From a virus, in IMG/VR virus record IMGVR_UViG_3300037847_002334, positions 2,274 through 26,596 of that record: 24,323 nt of DNA. One strand, given 5' to 3'. The notes below the pieces were generated by a model. That model saw nothing but the letters and a program-made list of their open reading frames with translations, did no database searches and was not told the origin of the DNA. The position numbers were made by a program, and so were the translations under genes. Of this stretch, positions 11,849-20,622 are shown one piece after another. The first letter of the stretch is position 1. Every line of letters starts with the position of its first letter.

Positions 11849-13377
11849 TAAATCTCCTCCTCTATATTAGTTATATCTTTTGGTATAGCAAATACTTCAG
11901 TCTGTGTTTTAAACTCAGGTACATACCATACATTTGTACCTTTACCTTTTATGTTAAAGAAATGAGAACCACCTCCCATCTGCCTTAATTTAGCGGTAAT
12001 TTTATTTCTAGCGTAATCTTTAAAACCATTTCTTGTTAAGTAGTCTACAAGATCGCTAACTCTAAAATAGGTTTTTTCTGCATCACTCCAAGGTTTATGA
12101 AGTAATATTTCATCCCTCTCTCTAGCAGGTCTTTCAGTGCAGAAAGTTTCTAATAATTCTTTAAAGTGTCCTTCATTAGATGCATCGTCTGGCATTTCTA
12201 TTACCGTTAGGTTATCTAATAGTTGTTGTATTAATTGCCTCCAAACGTTATCTTTAACCTTTGGTGGAATAATATTTAGTGCATCCATACACTTTCTTTG
12301 AAATCTATTTTGATTTAATAAGTCGTCCGTTTCTAATTCTAATCTACCCCCCTCAACGTCTAAGAACCATATAGGTGGTTCACTGTTTTGTTTTGTTAAA
12401 TTACTAAATTGTGGTGTACCTCCAGATGAACCTATACCGTATTTTCTTGTTCTACATACAGTTGAATTACAATGTCCTGCTATAGGTTGGTCATTACATC
12501 TATAAAAGTAATCTTTCTTTTGTACTTGTTTGATAATCGTAAGAACTTCTTGTGCCACTAAAGGTGGTGACATATAGTTCATATTTACTTGTTCTAGTCT
12601 TTGCTCCCAATCGTCCTCGTATTTCTTTCTAAGGAAAACACCAACATTAAATAAACCAGAGTTACGTGTACCTTTAGGAAAACCTTGTGTAATTAAATGT
12701 TGTAAACACGGTGGTGCTTGATCTAACCACTCAACGTCTTCAGATACCTCAACTGTATACTCTTCTAATTCTTTAGATGTAATTGTTTTTTCGTTAGCAT
12801 ACTCAATAAACTCTTCTGGAGTTAGAGCTATACCTGATTTACTAAAAGCATATCTAGTTGTATCCTCTCCTCCAAAATAAGGCATATTTAAAGCGCTACC
12901 TTTATCGCCCCTCTCAATGAGTAATTTTGTTTGTTTAGGAAATATTTCAGCCTGTCCAAAACCTAGACAAGCTGCAATATCTTTGAGCTTTTTCTGCATA
13001 AGTGCTGCAGGAACAGGGTCAAACACAAATAAATATATATGTGCCCCACCACTTTTACTCCGACAAAGAATTAAAGGAAGCTTTAGCTGATGTAACTTTT
13101 TCGCTAGCTTCTTTAAATCTAGCGTAAAGTCATCAACATCTATAGCGCCCCAATGACAGCAATTATTTTCATCTATAGGTACAATACCTATAGAGGTCTT
13201 ACCGTCGAGGTGCTGTTGCCAAAGCTCCTTTAGTCTATTTTCGGTTAGTTGTTCTGATACAGTAACAACACTACCACCTACTTTACCGTCGTCTCTTAAA
13301 TCAGACGATTGAGTAAATTTTCCATAAGCCTGTTTAAGCCCAGCAAAGATCCTTGCGTAATCTCTTGCTAGTGGCAT
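11848..13377 (-). CDS. AEP-superfamily primase, TOTE type (509 aa)
   Basis: The N-terminal half is an archaeo-eukaryotic primase of the type described in TOTE conflict systems. It has GAIDVDD (Asp80, Asp82/83) as the metal-binding pair, CRSKSGGAHIYLF (107-117, His113) as the SxGxH motif, and EIFPKQ (144-149). These enzymes make primers, and some also extend DNA (PrimPol). The C-terminal region has PCL (Cys224) and C-x8-C-x4-C (Cys294, 303, 308), which may bind zinc or an iron-sulphur cluster as in PriL; this is inference. The last third looks like a helical DNA-binding region. No helicase domain is fused, in contrast to T7 gp4, so the separate SF1 and SNF2 helicases probably supply unwinding. 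It follows the ssDNA-binding-like gene by 3 nt. Confidence 0.88.
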   Translation of the reverse strand: MPLARDYARIFAGLKQAYGKFTQSSDLRDDGKVGGSVVTVSEQLTENRLKELWQQHLDGKTSIGIVPIDENNCCHWGAIDVDDFTLDLKKLAKKLHQLKLPLILCRSKSGGAHIYLFVFDPVPAALMQKKLKDIAACLGFGQAEIFPKQTKLLIERGDKGSALNMPYFGGEDTTRYAFSKSGIALTPEEFIEYANEKTITSKELEEYTVEVSEDVEWLDQAPPCLQHLITQGFPKGTRNSGLFNVGVFLRKKYEDDWEQRLEQVNMNYMSPPLVAQEVLTIIKQVQKKDYFYRCNDQPIAGHCNSTVCRTRKYGIGSSGGTPQFSNLTKQNSEPPIWFLDVEGGRLELETDDLLNQNRFQRKCMDALNIIPPKVKDNVWRQLIQQLLDNLTVIEMPDDASNEGHFKELLETFCTERPARERDEILLHKPWSDAEKTYFRVSDLVDYLTRNGFKDYARNKITAKLRQMGGGSHFFNIKGKGTNVWYVPEFKTQTEVFAIPKDITNIEEEI

Positions 13378-13380
13378 CGT

Positions 13381-14127
13381 TTATAAAACGTCGTCGTGTT
13401 TTACTTGTACGTCACCAGACCTAGCAGCACCCATAAAGTCTTTAGCTTGATAAGCAAGTTGTTTATCACCACCTGTAAGCGCATCAGATTGGGTTACATT
13501 AAAACCAAACCATGAGCCTTTATCATTAGATAACTCTACAGTAGTTAATAAATACTTATAAGCAAACATAGGCGCAGGAACTAACTTTCCTTCGGAGTTA
13601 GGTATTTTAGCCATACGTAAGATAGTATTCCACTTCCTAGCTACACCTAGTTGACTTCTACTAAAGCTTAATACACATTGCTGTGGTCCTTCTTCAGGAT
13701 CTAACAATAATATAAAAAACTGTGCAGTTTCATCAATGGTGTTACCGTTTTCTAATACTAAAACACCTTGATCATTTTTAGTACATTGCCTAACGATGTC
13801 AGCAGTATGGTCAGCTGTTACTAGACCACCACCTTTTTCTCTAGGAATCCACTCAAGGTATCTTTTAGTATAAGAACATGGAACTATCTCCACGCCTTTT
13901 TCACCATCATATACAGAGTTTGTTACAGTGTTAAACAACATACCAACCTCTGCTCCATCAACGTACTCTGGAGCACGTTTATTTACTTGCGGAGACATAG
14001 CTTGTAAAACCCTTATAAAAGGTATAGCTAAATCATCGCTAGTCATCTCTTCAAGACCAGTACCTCCAGATAAAAGGTCGTCATCAAAAAGAGCGACGTC
14101 TGTGCTTTTCTTATTTTCTTCTGGCAT
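13381..14127 (-). CDS. Candidate phage ssDNA-binding protein (248 aa)
   Basis: The protein is soluble and acidic, with a disordered acidic N-terminus (DVALFDDDLLSGG) followed by a beta-rich body (FNTVTNSVYDGEKGVEIVPCSYTKRYLEWIP region and FFILLLDPEE). It ends in an acidic tail (DVQVKHDDVL). Proteins of this kind are commonly found directly before the primase in marine phages and are often assumed to coat single-stranded DNA. I infer that role from position and overall make-up, not from a diagnostic motif. The start has AGGAGG at 4-nt spacing, one of the strongest sites in the window, as expected for an abundant protein. It follows the coiled-coil gene by 8 nt. Confidence 0.5.
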   Translation of the reverse strand: MPEENKKSTDVALFDDDLLSGGTGLEEMTSDDLAIPFIRVLQAMSPQVNKRAPEYVDGAEVGMLFNTVTNSVYDGEKGVEIVPCSYTKRYLEWIPREKGGGLVTADHTADIVRQCTKNDQGVLVLENGNTIDETAQFFILLLDPEEGPQQCVLSFSRSQLGVARKWNTILRMAKIPNSEGKLVPAPMFAYKYLLTTVELSNDKGSWFGFNVTQSDALTGGDKQLAYQAKDFMGAARSGDVQVKHDDVL

Positions 14128-14135
14128 AAATCCTC

Positions 14136-14708
14136 CTATTTAATAATTTTTGCACGACTTCCAATAAAAAGACCAAATACATCTGTGGGTATGTTTCCAT
14201 TACCACCTTGTATTTGTTCTTTCACCCAAGCTTTCAGTGTTGAGGGATGTACACCTTTATTATTAAAAGGTATAAACCCCATAGCACGAAGCTGTTCAAA
14301 AGCTGATGCTGCCTCTAAAGCTTGATCTTTAGAAAATTTTACACCAACTTCATGTTTTATAATGTCACCAAACCCATTAGACTCTAGCCACTCAAAAGCT
14401 TGATTAGAGTTTTCCTTAGATATATGTGCATTATAAAAATCTTCTACAACGATTTTAGTACCGTCGTTTAATTTTATTTCGCTAAAACCTACCTCAGACA
14501 TCTTCTCAGGTAATTGTCTTTCCTGAATATCTCTTAGATCGTCTTTAGCCTGATTAAGTTGAGCAGATAGTTCATCAACTTTCTGCTTTAACTCAAGTTG
14601 TTTTTCAGCTAACTCAGATACGCTTTTCATCTGATCATCAGATGTAGCGTTTTCCCAATTAACTTCTGATTCGAAAAAATCAGCATTCAAGGTATCATTC
14701 GATTCCAC
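14136..14708 (-). CDS. Coiled-coil hypothetical protein (190 aa)
   Basis: Residues about 30-70 (SVSELAEKQLELKQKVDELS, then AQLNQAKDDLRDIQERQLPE) form a clear coiled coil. It is followed by a compact alpha/beta region with FDYNAH-like and GVHPSTLKAWVKEQI helices. No enzyme motif is seen. It sits second in the replication operon, just before the ssDNA-binding-like protein, so a role as a partner or regulator of replication is plausible but unproven. The start is GTG (14708), with GGAGG nine bases upstream; the frame begins inside the preceding gene (14-nt overlap). Its ribosome binding site AAGGAGGAT is a 9-nt complement to the anti-SD loop of the small RNA at 896-957. Confidence 0.75.
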   Translation of the reverse strand: MESNDTLNADFFESEVNWENATSDDQMKSVSELAEKQLELKQKVDELSAQLNQAKDDLRDIQERQLPEKMSEVGFSEIKLNDGTKIVVEDFYNAHISKENSNQAFEWLESNGFGDIIKHEVGVKFSKDQALEAASAFEQLRAMGFIPFNNKGVHPSTLKAWVKEQIQGGNGNIPTDVFGLFIGSRAKIIK

Positions 14709-15045
14709 TTTCTAAATCCTCCTTTGCATTTAGGTCTAAAGTTACAGGATAATAAACTTGCGTTTCCCTATCCCATTTAAGAACATTAAACTTCTGAGTT
14801 TTAGTAGCGATAATAGCTCCACATACTGCAATAGCAGAGGGATCACCAATTAATAAGAGATAATCTAACTCTGAGTCAAACTTTAGAAGTTTACGTTTTA
14901 ATGATCTAATAACAGGAATACTACTAAACATAATATTTGTATTAGCAGGTAATAGGACTTCGATATGTCCAAAAGAAGTGGCTTTCAATATGTTCTTGCC
15001 AGGATTCTCCTGAACAACATAAACCACTGGATTTTTTTCACTCAT
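14695..15045 (-). CDS. Hypothetical protein, first gene of replication operon (116 aa)
   Basis: The protein is beta-rich (VVYVVQENPGKN, HIEVLLPANTNIMF, YLLLIGDPSAIAVCGAIIA, FNVLKWDRETQVYYPVTLDL) with no catalytic motif that I recognise. Similar short proteins with a 'FNVLKWDRE..YYPV' segment are, as I recall, usual at the start of replication operons in podoviruses of this kind, without known function. The start has AGAAAGGAAG before the ATG. It is the first gene behind promoter copy E, so it is expected to be transcribed early relative to the virion genes. Its start faces the divergent SNF2 gene across a 111-nt gap. Confidence 0.7.
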   Translation of the reverse strand: MSEKNPVVYVVQENPGKNILKATSFGHIEVLLPANTNIMFSSIPVIRSLKRKLLKFDSELDYLLLIGDPSAIAVCGAIIATKTQKFNVLKWDRETQVYYPVTLDLNAKEDLESGIE

Positions 15046-15082
15046 ACTTTCTTCCTTTCTAAGTTATTAGTTAACGTTAGTA

Positions 15083-15113
15083 ACGATATAAAATAAATTA
15101 AACAAAGTAAAGC
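15083..15113 (-). promoter_or_regulatory. Repeated phage promoter element, copy E (replication operon)
   Basis: GCTTTACTTT (15113-15104) is present with TTTACT (15111-15106), a 17-bp spacer and TATCGT (15088-15083). It heads the roughly 11-kb minus-strand replication operon. Just downstream is a small imperfect dyad around 15068-15085 (GTTAAC, GTTAGTAAC) that could be an operator. Confidence 0.6.
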
Positions 15114-15114
15114 G

Positions 15115-15143
15115 TTATATTTATTTTTATAGTAATATATTAT
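15115..15143 (+). promoter_or_regulatory. Weak candidate plus-strand promoter for the SNF2 gene
   Basis: TTATAT (15115-15120), a 17-bp spacer and TATTAT (15138-15143) is the best sigma70-like pair before the only plus-strand gene. The -35 is poor and the resulting leader would be very short, so another start is possible. The GCTTTACTTT motif does not occur on this strand. Confidence 0.2.
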
Positions 15144-15156
15144 TCTTAGAAAGAAG

Positions 15157-16596
15157 ATGAAATATAAATTTAAGACAGTGCCTTATGAGCACCAAATAAA
15201 AGCACTTAATAAAAGCTGGAATAAAGAAGCTTTTGCTTACTTTATGGAAATGGGAACAGGTAAGTCTAAAGTTCTCATTGATAATATTGCTATACTTTAT
15301 GATAGAGGCGCAATAAATTCAGCAGTTATTATCGCACCTAAAGGCGTATATCTAAATTGGTTAGATAAAGAACTACCAACACACTTACCTGATCACATAG
15401 AACACTATACAGCTTTATGGAAAGCGTCACCAACTAAAAGGAAAAAAGAAGCTTTATTAAATTTATTTACTGTAAAAGATAAACTCAAGATATTGATAAT
15501 TAATGTTGAAGCTTTTTCTTCACAAAAAGGTAAAATTTTTACCGAGAAGTTTTTACAAGCAAATCAATCTTTAATAGCAATAGATGAAAGCACAACAATA
15601 AAAAATCCAAAAGCTAATAGAACTAAGAACTTATTAAAAGTTAGTGAATCAGCAAAGTTTCGTAGGATATTAACAGGGTTTCCTATCACGAAATCACCTA
15701 TGGACTTCTATACACAGTTTAAATTTCTCGATACTTATATATTAGGCTACCAATCTTTTTATTCTTTTCAGAACCATTTTGCAGAGATCATTCAAAGGTC
15801 AATAGGGTCTCATAGCTTTCGTGAAATTAAAAACTTTCGTAACTTAGACGAACTAACAGAACTTACGAAAGCCCATAGTTACCGAGTTTTAAAGAAAGAT
15901 TGCTTAGATTTACCTGATAAAATTTATAATAAACATTACGTCGAATTAACACCAGAACAAAATCGTTTATATAAACAAATGAAAAAAGATGCAATGGCTG
16001 TTTTAAAAGATCAAGAAACTGTTACCGCAACTTCTGTTATGACACAACTTTTAAGGTTACATACTATGATTTGTGGTTTTGTAAAAAACGATCAAGATAA
16101 AGTTATTGAGATAGACAACAATAGATTAAACGCTTTATTAGAACTAGTTTCTTATACAGACGGAAAAATTATTATATGGGCAAACTATATACATAATATA
16201 GAAAATATTACAAAAGTATTACAAAAAGAATATGGGATGAGCAGTGTAGTTAGTTATTATGGTGATACTAATTTAGATTCAAGAAAGGAAGCAATAAAAA
16301 ACTTTCAGTCAGATGAAATTAATCCAAGGTTTTTTGTAGGTAATCAAATGACCGCAGGTTATGGTATTACTTTAACAAAAGCTACTACAGTAATTTATTA
16401 TTCTAATAGCTTCGATTTAGAAAAACGATTACAATCAGAAGACCGTGCACACCGTATAGGACAAACTAATAAAGTAACTTACTACGACCTGACTGCAAAA
16501 GATACAATAGATGAGAAGATTGTTAAAGCTTTATGCTCTAAACACGATTTAGCTAAACAAGTTTTAGGTGACGGATATCAAGAATGGTTATCTTGA
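15157..16596 (+). CDS. SNF2-type (SF2) helicase/translocase (479 aa)
   Basis: SNF2-family motifs are present: Walker A MEMGTGKSK (30-38), motif II IDESTTIKN (142-150, DEST in place of DEAH/DEGH), motif III LTGFP (173-177), and motif VI SEDRAHRIGQ (427-436). The length fits the minimal two-RecA core seen in many podoviruses, without accessory domains. ATP-driven movement along double-stranded DNA is expected; the target is unknown. In the phage setting it could help replication fork remodelling or clear proteins from DNA. It is the sole plus-strand gene in the window, divergent from the replication operon. Its end overlaps the end of the convergent coiled-coil gene by 9 nt, with no terminator between. 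The ribosome binding site (AGAAAGAAG) is weak. Confidence 0.93.
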   Translation: MKYKFKTVPYEHQIKALNKSWNKEAFAYFMEMGTGKSKVLIDNIAILYDRGAINSAVIIAPKGVYLNWLDKELPTHLPDHIEHYTALWKASPTKRKKEALLNLFTVKDKLKILIINVEAFSSQKGKIFTEKFLQANQSLIAIDESTTIKNPKANRTKNLLKVSESAKFRRILTGFPITKSPMDFYTQFKFLDTYILGYQSFYSFQNHFAEIIQRSIGSHSFREIKNFRNLDELTELTKAHSYRVLKKDCLDLPDKIYNKHYVELTPEQNRLYKQMKKDAMAVLKDQETVTATSVMTQLLRLHTMICGFVKNDQDKVIEIDNNRLNALLELVSYTDGKIIIWANYIHNIENITKVLQKEYGMSSVVSYYGDTNLDSRKEAIKNFQSDEINPRFFVGNQMTAGYGITLTKATTVIYYSNSFDLEKRLQSEDRAHRIGQTNKVTYYDLTAKDTIDEKIVKALCSKHDLAKQVLGDGYQEWLS

Positions 16597-17589
16597 TAAA
16601 TTTGTATATCTAGGAACTGCTGGGGCAGGTGTAGACGATAATAAATTTTTAATTTGTTGTTCTATTCCTGATAATCTATTTGAAAGAGGGTTTATATCAA
16701 CCGTAGGTAAATTCCTAAATTGAGATTCTAAACTAGCTAAACCTCGTTCTATATTTGTAGGATCAAAAGCATCAGGTATATCAATCCTTGATTGTACGTC
16801 TCTTATAATAGAATCTATGTCTACTGAGGGCACTTGTGGTATATTTATACCTGATTGAACTTGATTGATAATATCTTGAATATCAATAGTTGGTGGTTTT
16901 ATATCTTGTATTTGTCGTTCTAAACTAGCAATACCTTCTCTCAAATCAGAGTTAATAGAATCTCTAAATTCAGCTGGATCGAAACGGTCATCACCTTCGA
17001 GTTCTGGTTGTGTTACAGGGGGCTTATAAGTTGGATCTGTAGTAGGGTCTAATTCTGGCATAGGTTGACCTAATGCTCTAGCTATAGATATAGCATAAGG
17101 ATCATTACCAAAACCTAATTGTGGGTAAAAGCCTGCACGTTGTCTTTGTATTAAACGTAACATAGGGTCTGATAAATCTTGTAACATATCAACATCTTGT
17201 TGAAATCTTGTTTTTTCTCCTTCTTCAGGTATTGAAGGGCTTCCCACCATTTGATTAGATAAACCACCTAATTGCATACCACCTGCATTTTCGAAGTCAG
17301 AGGTAGCATCTACAAGTTCAGATAACCTATTTTTTAAATCACCTGCTTCGTCAGAGGTGTATTTTTCTACCTCTACATCATAAACAGAAGGGTTATCTTT
17401 TCTTGACTTACCCTCTAGTTTTGTTACTTCAAACTCCATATTTTTAACCATGTTACGTAAGTTAGAACCATCACGCATAATATTACGGTTATTATCACCC
17501 TCCATATAACGATTACCTAAATCTGAAGTTTGCTGCCTAAGAGAGGCTATACCTTCCATTAAATCTTTTATTGTTTCTGATATTGCCAT
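16588..17589 (-). CDS. Repeat-containing coiled-coil protein, likely virion-associated (333 aa)
   Basis: Related segments recur: EGIASLRQQTSDLGNR near the N-terminus, then EGIASLERQIQDIKPP, RGLASLESQFRNLP and LSGIEQQIKNLL. Between them are INIP/IDIP units (IDIQDIINQVQSGINIP, VDIDSIIRDVQSRIDIP, VDINPLSNRLSG). The pattern of short amphipathic helices and Pro-bounded turns suggests a trimeric or fibrous coiled coil. As the last gene of the virion block, in the position of the tail fibre or last internal protein in T7-like phages, it is probably structural. No receptor-binding or enzymatic domain is seen. Its start shares one base with the 1010-aa gene's stop, and its end overlaps the convergent helicase gene. 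Confidence 0.6.
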   Translation of the reverse strand: MAISETIKDLMEGIASLRQQTSDLGNRYMEGDNNRNIMRDGSNLRNMVKNMEFEVTKLEGKSRKDNPSVYDVEVEKYTSDEAGDLKNRLSELVDATSDFENAGGMQLGGLSNQMVGSPSIPEEGEKTRFQQDVDMLQDLSDPMLRLIQRQRAGFYPQLGFGNDPYAISIARALGQPMPELDPTTDPTYKPPVTQPELEGDDRFDPAEFRDSINSDLREGIASLERQIQDIKPPTIDIQDIINQVQSGINIPQVPSVDIDSIIRDVQSRIDIPDAFDPTNIERGLASLESQFRNLPTVDINPLSNRLSGIEQQIKNLLSSTPAPAVPRYTNLSR

Positions 17590-20500
17590 TATTCTTCTAT
17601 TAACCTTACTTCTTCAGGTATTTCGTCATCACTTATTATACCATCATAATTACGTGCTATTAAACCACCAATAGGTGAAGTTCTTTTTATTGTATTCATT
17701 GATTTGTATCTATTTTCAATAAAACTTTCTAAAACATCTTCATCTGTGATCATTCTTGTTAAATTATCAAAAGCCCTTTCTGCCTGATTTTTATCAAATA
17801 ATCTAAACCTAACACTAAATCTATTAAGGGGTCCAAATATAAATTGAGATGCTCTTTGACCTAATGACTCAGGCATTGTTAACTGTCTAACAATATCTTT
17901 AGCATTTTGTGCATTTTCTCGTGGGATTTTAGAATTTATTCTTTTATTACTAAATTGTGCTGTTTCTGCTAATTTCTTTAAATTATTAATATATTTTGTG
18001 TCGAAAAATATACCGTAAGATTTTTCAAAGTTAGGATCATCTATAGTTTTAATTAAACTATCAAGATCAATTATCTTGCCATAAAAAGGATCTTTTGTAG
18101 TTATATCATTAAGTAATATTTTTTGTAAATGAAACCTAAATTGATTTTGTAATTCAGGTGAAGTTCTTAATATTTTATTTAGTTGCCTTCTTCTACCATT
18201 TAATAATAATTTACTTTCGTCTGGTGTTCCTTTAAATATATTATAAATATTAGTTATGACATCATCCTCTGGTCCTAAGAATCTATCAAATCTATTATTA
18301 ATTTTTTCGACTGCTTCTTGATAACTAACTTTAGCTTTTGCAACATTGTCTAAATCTCTAGCAGCTACCCTAAATATTTTTTGGTCTTGTTTAGTTGGGT
18401 ATAGTCTTTTAAATATACCGCTGTGGTTATCTAAAAATTCTTTAATAGCTGCTGGTCTAGCAGAAGGTTTTTGTCTAGCTATTTCATTTTTTAATCTTTC
18501 ACCAAAAGCAAACCTTAAATCTGTTATTAATGCGTCATCCCCTAGTTCTAATACTTCAAAAAGATCATCAAAATATTCGTTAGTTCTTGCACCTTTAACA
18601 CTTTTACTCATGGTTACATCGAATAACTCAGAGGGTAGTATTTTTCCTTGTTTTAAATCACCTATAAATTGTTTACGTGCTAATTGATTAGCTTTAGTGT
18701 ATTCATTTTTAGCAAAGTTCCAAGCTTCTGATGGAGATAGTTGATCATTACCTAATACTACTTTTTCCCCTTTTAAGTCCGCTTTATTTAATGAAGCTTG
18801 TATATCTTGATCTACTGACTTAATAAGTTTAGTAACTTCTTTAGGATTTAAATCTATATCTTTTTTACCACCTCTAATTAAGTTTAAAACTTTTCTTGTT
18901 TCGTATAATTCACCTAAACTTAAAGGTGTGGTAAATTTACCTTGAGCGTCTTTATTAGCTAATCTTAATAATAAATCTTTAGATGCAGTATCATCTTCAC
19001 CAAATAACCTTTTTGCAAAAGATGGATCATCTAGAGCTTTAAATAAAGAAGTAGGGCTTTCGCTTTCAATTAGCTCGCTTAATGTATTTCTCGTTTTAGT
19101 CAAAGTAGCAGGATAAACACTAGTGCTTTGTTTTACAGTTTCATATAAAGCGTCTTGTGCATCTAAGTTTTGTTTTATTAAGTTTGATAAATAAGTACCC
19201 CCTTCTTCAGGTAGGTCTTTATATAAACCAATACCTAAATCACCCGCAGCACCTTGATATCCAGGAAGTTGTTTTATAGTAGTTCCAGCTATTTGTTGAT
19301 TTAATTTTAAATTTCTACCTACTCTATCTAAAATAGCTTGTTTTTTATCACCTGCGGCTGCTTTAAAGTTTCTACCGAAAACTTCGATTGCTTGTTCACC
19401 AAATTCTTCTCCGTATTCTTGTGATAATTTTGTAGCGAAATCTACTAATGCTTCTTCGTTATCTTTTAAATTTTGTAAATAAGCACGACTTACATTAGGG
19501 TCAACTCCTGGAACCCTCATAAATGCATCTTCTAAAGCCAAAAGTTCAGGTGATTTATATTTTTGTCCTAAAGTAGGTTTGAAGTTTGGTATATCATTAG
19601 GTTTTAAAGTAGAGTTAGCTTCTTTCTTAGCATTTTGAAGCATCTCATTCATCTGATTTATAACATCGTTAGGCATCTTTTCACCCTTGATAGCTCTATA
19701 AACTCCTCGACCTATAAACGCTAAAGAATTAAACACACCTGTACCAGCACCTGCAAACAATGCAGGTTCGATAGATTCTTTCATCAAATCAATGTAACTA
19801 GTACCTTCGTTTAAACCAAAAAATTGTTGTCCTGCTGCTAATTTTGTTAATTCTCCAAGATAAGTTGCTATACCTGATGCACCAGCTGTTGCTGTGCCTC
19901 TAGTAATATTTTGTACAACACCTACAGGTAAGTTTTTTAATGTTTTAGTTGCTATTACTTGAGCGGTTATATCAAGACCAAGTGGTAATGCTTCTTCTGC
20001 TATAAACTCTGCTATATCACCTGCATCAGCTCCTGGACGATTAAAAGCTACTAAACGATCTCCTTTATTAGCTTGAAAAACTGTACCTACACCCTCTATA
20101 TCTTCTACATAATAGGGAGCTTTACCTAATTGATCGGTTAATAATTTTTTACTATCTTCAAAAGATAGTTGCCTAGACCCAAAACCTGATTTAACTCTAG
20201 TAATAATATCAGCGCCAGTTGAATTTACATCGAGTCCAATATTAGCTGCCGCTTGAAGTTTTTCTTCATCGTCTAACCATTGTCCTAAAGGTCTACTGAT
20301 GTTTTTATATGCGTCTAATATCGTATCTGTTTTAAGAAAAGGTGTTAAATTTATGTTTGGAAGTTTTTCTTTTGCTTTTTCTGCAATATCAGCTAGTCCT
20401 TTTAATCCTTTACCTGTTGTTTGTAATGAACTTTGGAATGTTGTAGGGTCGTAATCTACAGGTGTTCGAGGAGCTTCAACTCTTTTAATTAAATTGTCGT

Positions 20501-20621
20501 AATAATCTTTTGCAGCTGGATTTTCAGTAAATAATTTATTTTTCTCTTCATCTGATAAATTATTAATACTTTCTACTATATTTAAATCTTGTTGATTTAA
20601 AAGAGTTATCGGCTCAGCCAT
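17589..20621 (-). CDS. Large internal virion / DNA-ejection-type protein (1010 aa)
   Basis: I recognise no named domain. Most of the protein is polar and helical, with one hydrophobic region near residues 200-310 (IAEEALPLGLDITAQVIATK, then TAGASGIATYLGELTKLAAG and ALFAGAGTGVFNSLAFIG) that could cross or insert into a membrane. Position and size (largest gene, third in a run of virion genes of rising size) match gp16 of T7, a core protein ejected into the cell envelope. The hydrophobic patch fits that idea, but no lytic transglycosylase motif (as in T7 gp16) is visible. The role is therefore inferred from synteny. The gene is one base from its upstream neighbour. Confidence 0.6.
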   Translation of the reverse strand: MAEPITLLNQQDLNIVESINNLSDEEKNKLFTENPAAKDYYDNLIKRVEAPRTPVDYDPTTFQSSLQTTGKGLKGLADIAEKAKEKLPNINLTPFLKTDTILDAYKNISRPLGQWLDDEEKLQAAANIGLDVNSTGADIITRVKSGFGSRQLSFEDSKKLLTDQLGKAPYYVEDIEGVGTVFQANKGDRLVAFNRPGADAGDIAEFIAEEALPLGLDITAQVIATKTLKNLPVGVVQNITRGTATAGASGIATYLGELTKLAAGQQFFGLNEGTSYIDLMKESIEPALFAGAGTGVFNSLAFIGRGVYRAIKGEKMPNDVINQMNEMLQNAKKEANSTLKPNDIPNFKPTLGQKYKSPELLALEDAFMRVPGVDPNVSRAYLQNLKDNEEALVDFATKLSQEYGEEFGEQAIEVFGRNFKAAAGDKKQAILDRVGRNLKLNQQIAGTTIKQLPGYQGAAGDLGIGLYKDLPEEGGTYLSNLIKQNLDAQDALYETVKQSTSVYPATLTKTRNTLSELIESESPTSLFKALDDPSFAKRLFGEDDTASKDLLLRLANKDAQGKFTTPLSLGELYETRKVLNLIRGGKKDIDLNPKEVTKLIKSVDQDIQASLNKADLKGEKVVLGNDQLSPSEAWNFAKNEYTKANQLARKQFIGDLKQGKILPSELFDVTMSKSVKGARTNEYFDDLFEVLELGDDALITDLRFAFGERLKNEIARQKPSARPAAIKEFLDNHSGIFKRLYPTKQDQKIFRVAARDLDNVAKAKVSYQEAVEKINNRFDRFLGPEDDVITNIYNIFKGTPDESKLLLNGRRRQLNKILRTSPELQNQFRFHLQKILLNDITTKDPFYGKIIDLDSLIKTIDDPNFEKSYGIFFDTKYINNLKKLAETAQFSNKRINSKIPRENAQNAKDIVRQLTMPESLGQRASQFIFGPLNRFSVRFRLFDKNQAERAFDNLTRMITDEDVLESFIENRYKSMNTIKRTSPIGGLIARNYDGIISDDEIPEEVRLIEE

Positions 20622-20622
20622 T

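Noticed and set aside
495-15113. GCTTTACTTT copies as T4 MotA boxes
   Set aside because: The core resembles TGCTTTA, but the distance to the -10 hexamer is about 19 bp, not the ~12 bp of T4 middle promoters, and no MotA gene is seen.
18346-18687. Plus-strand 113-aa frame
   Set aside because: Antisense shadow within the 1010-aa gene; no ribosome binding site.
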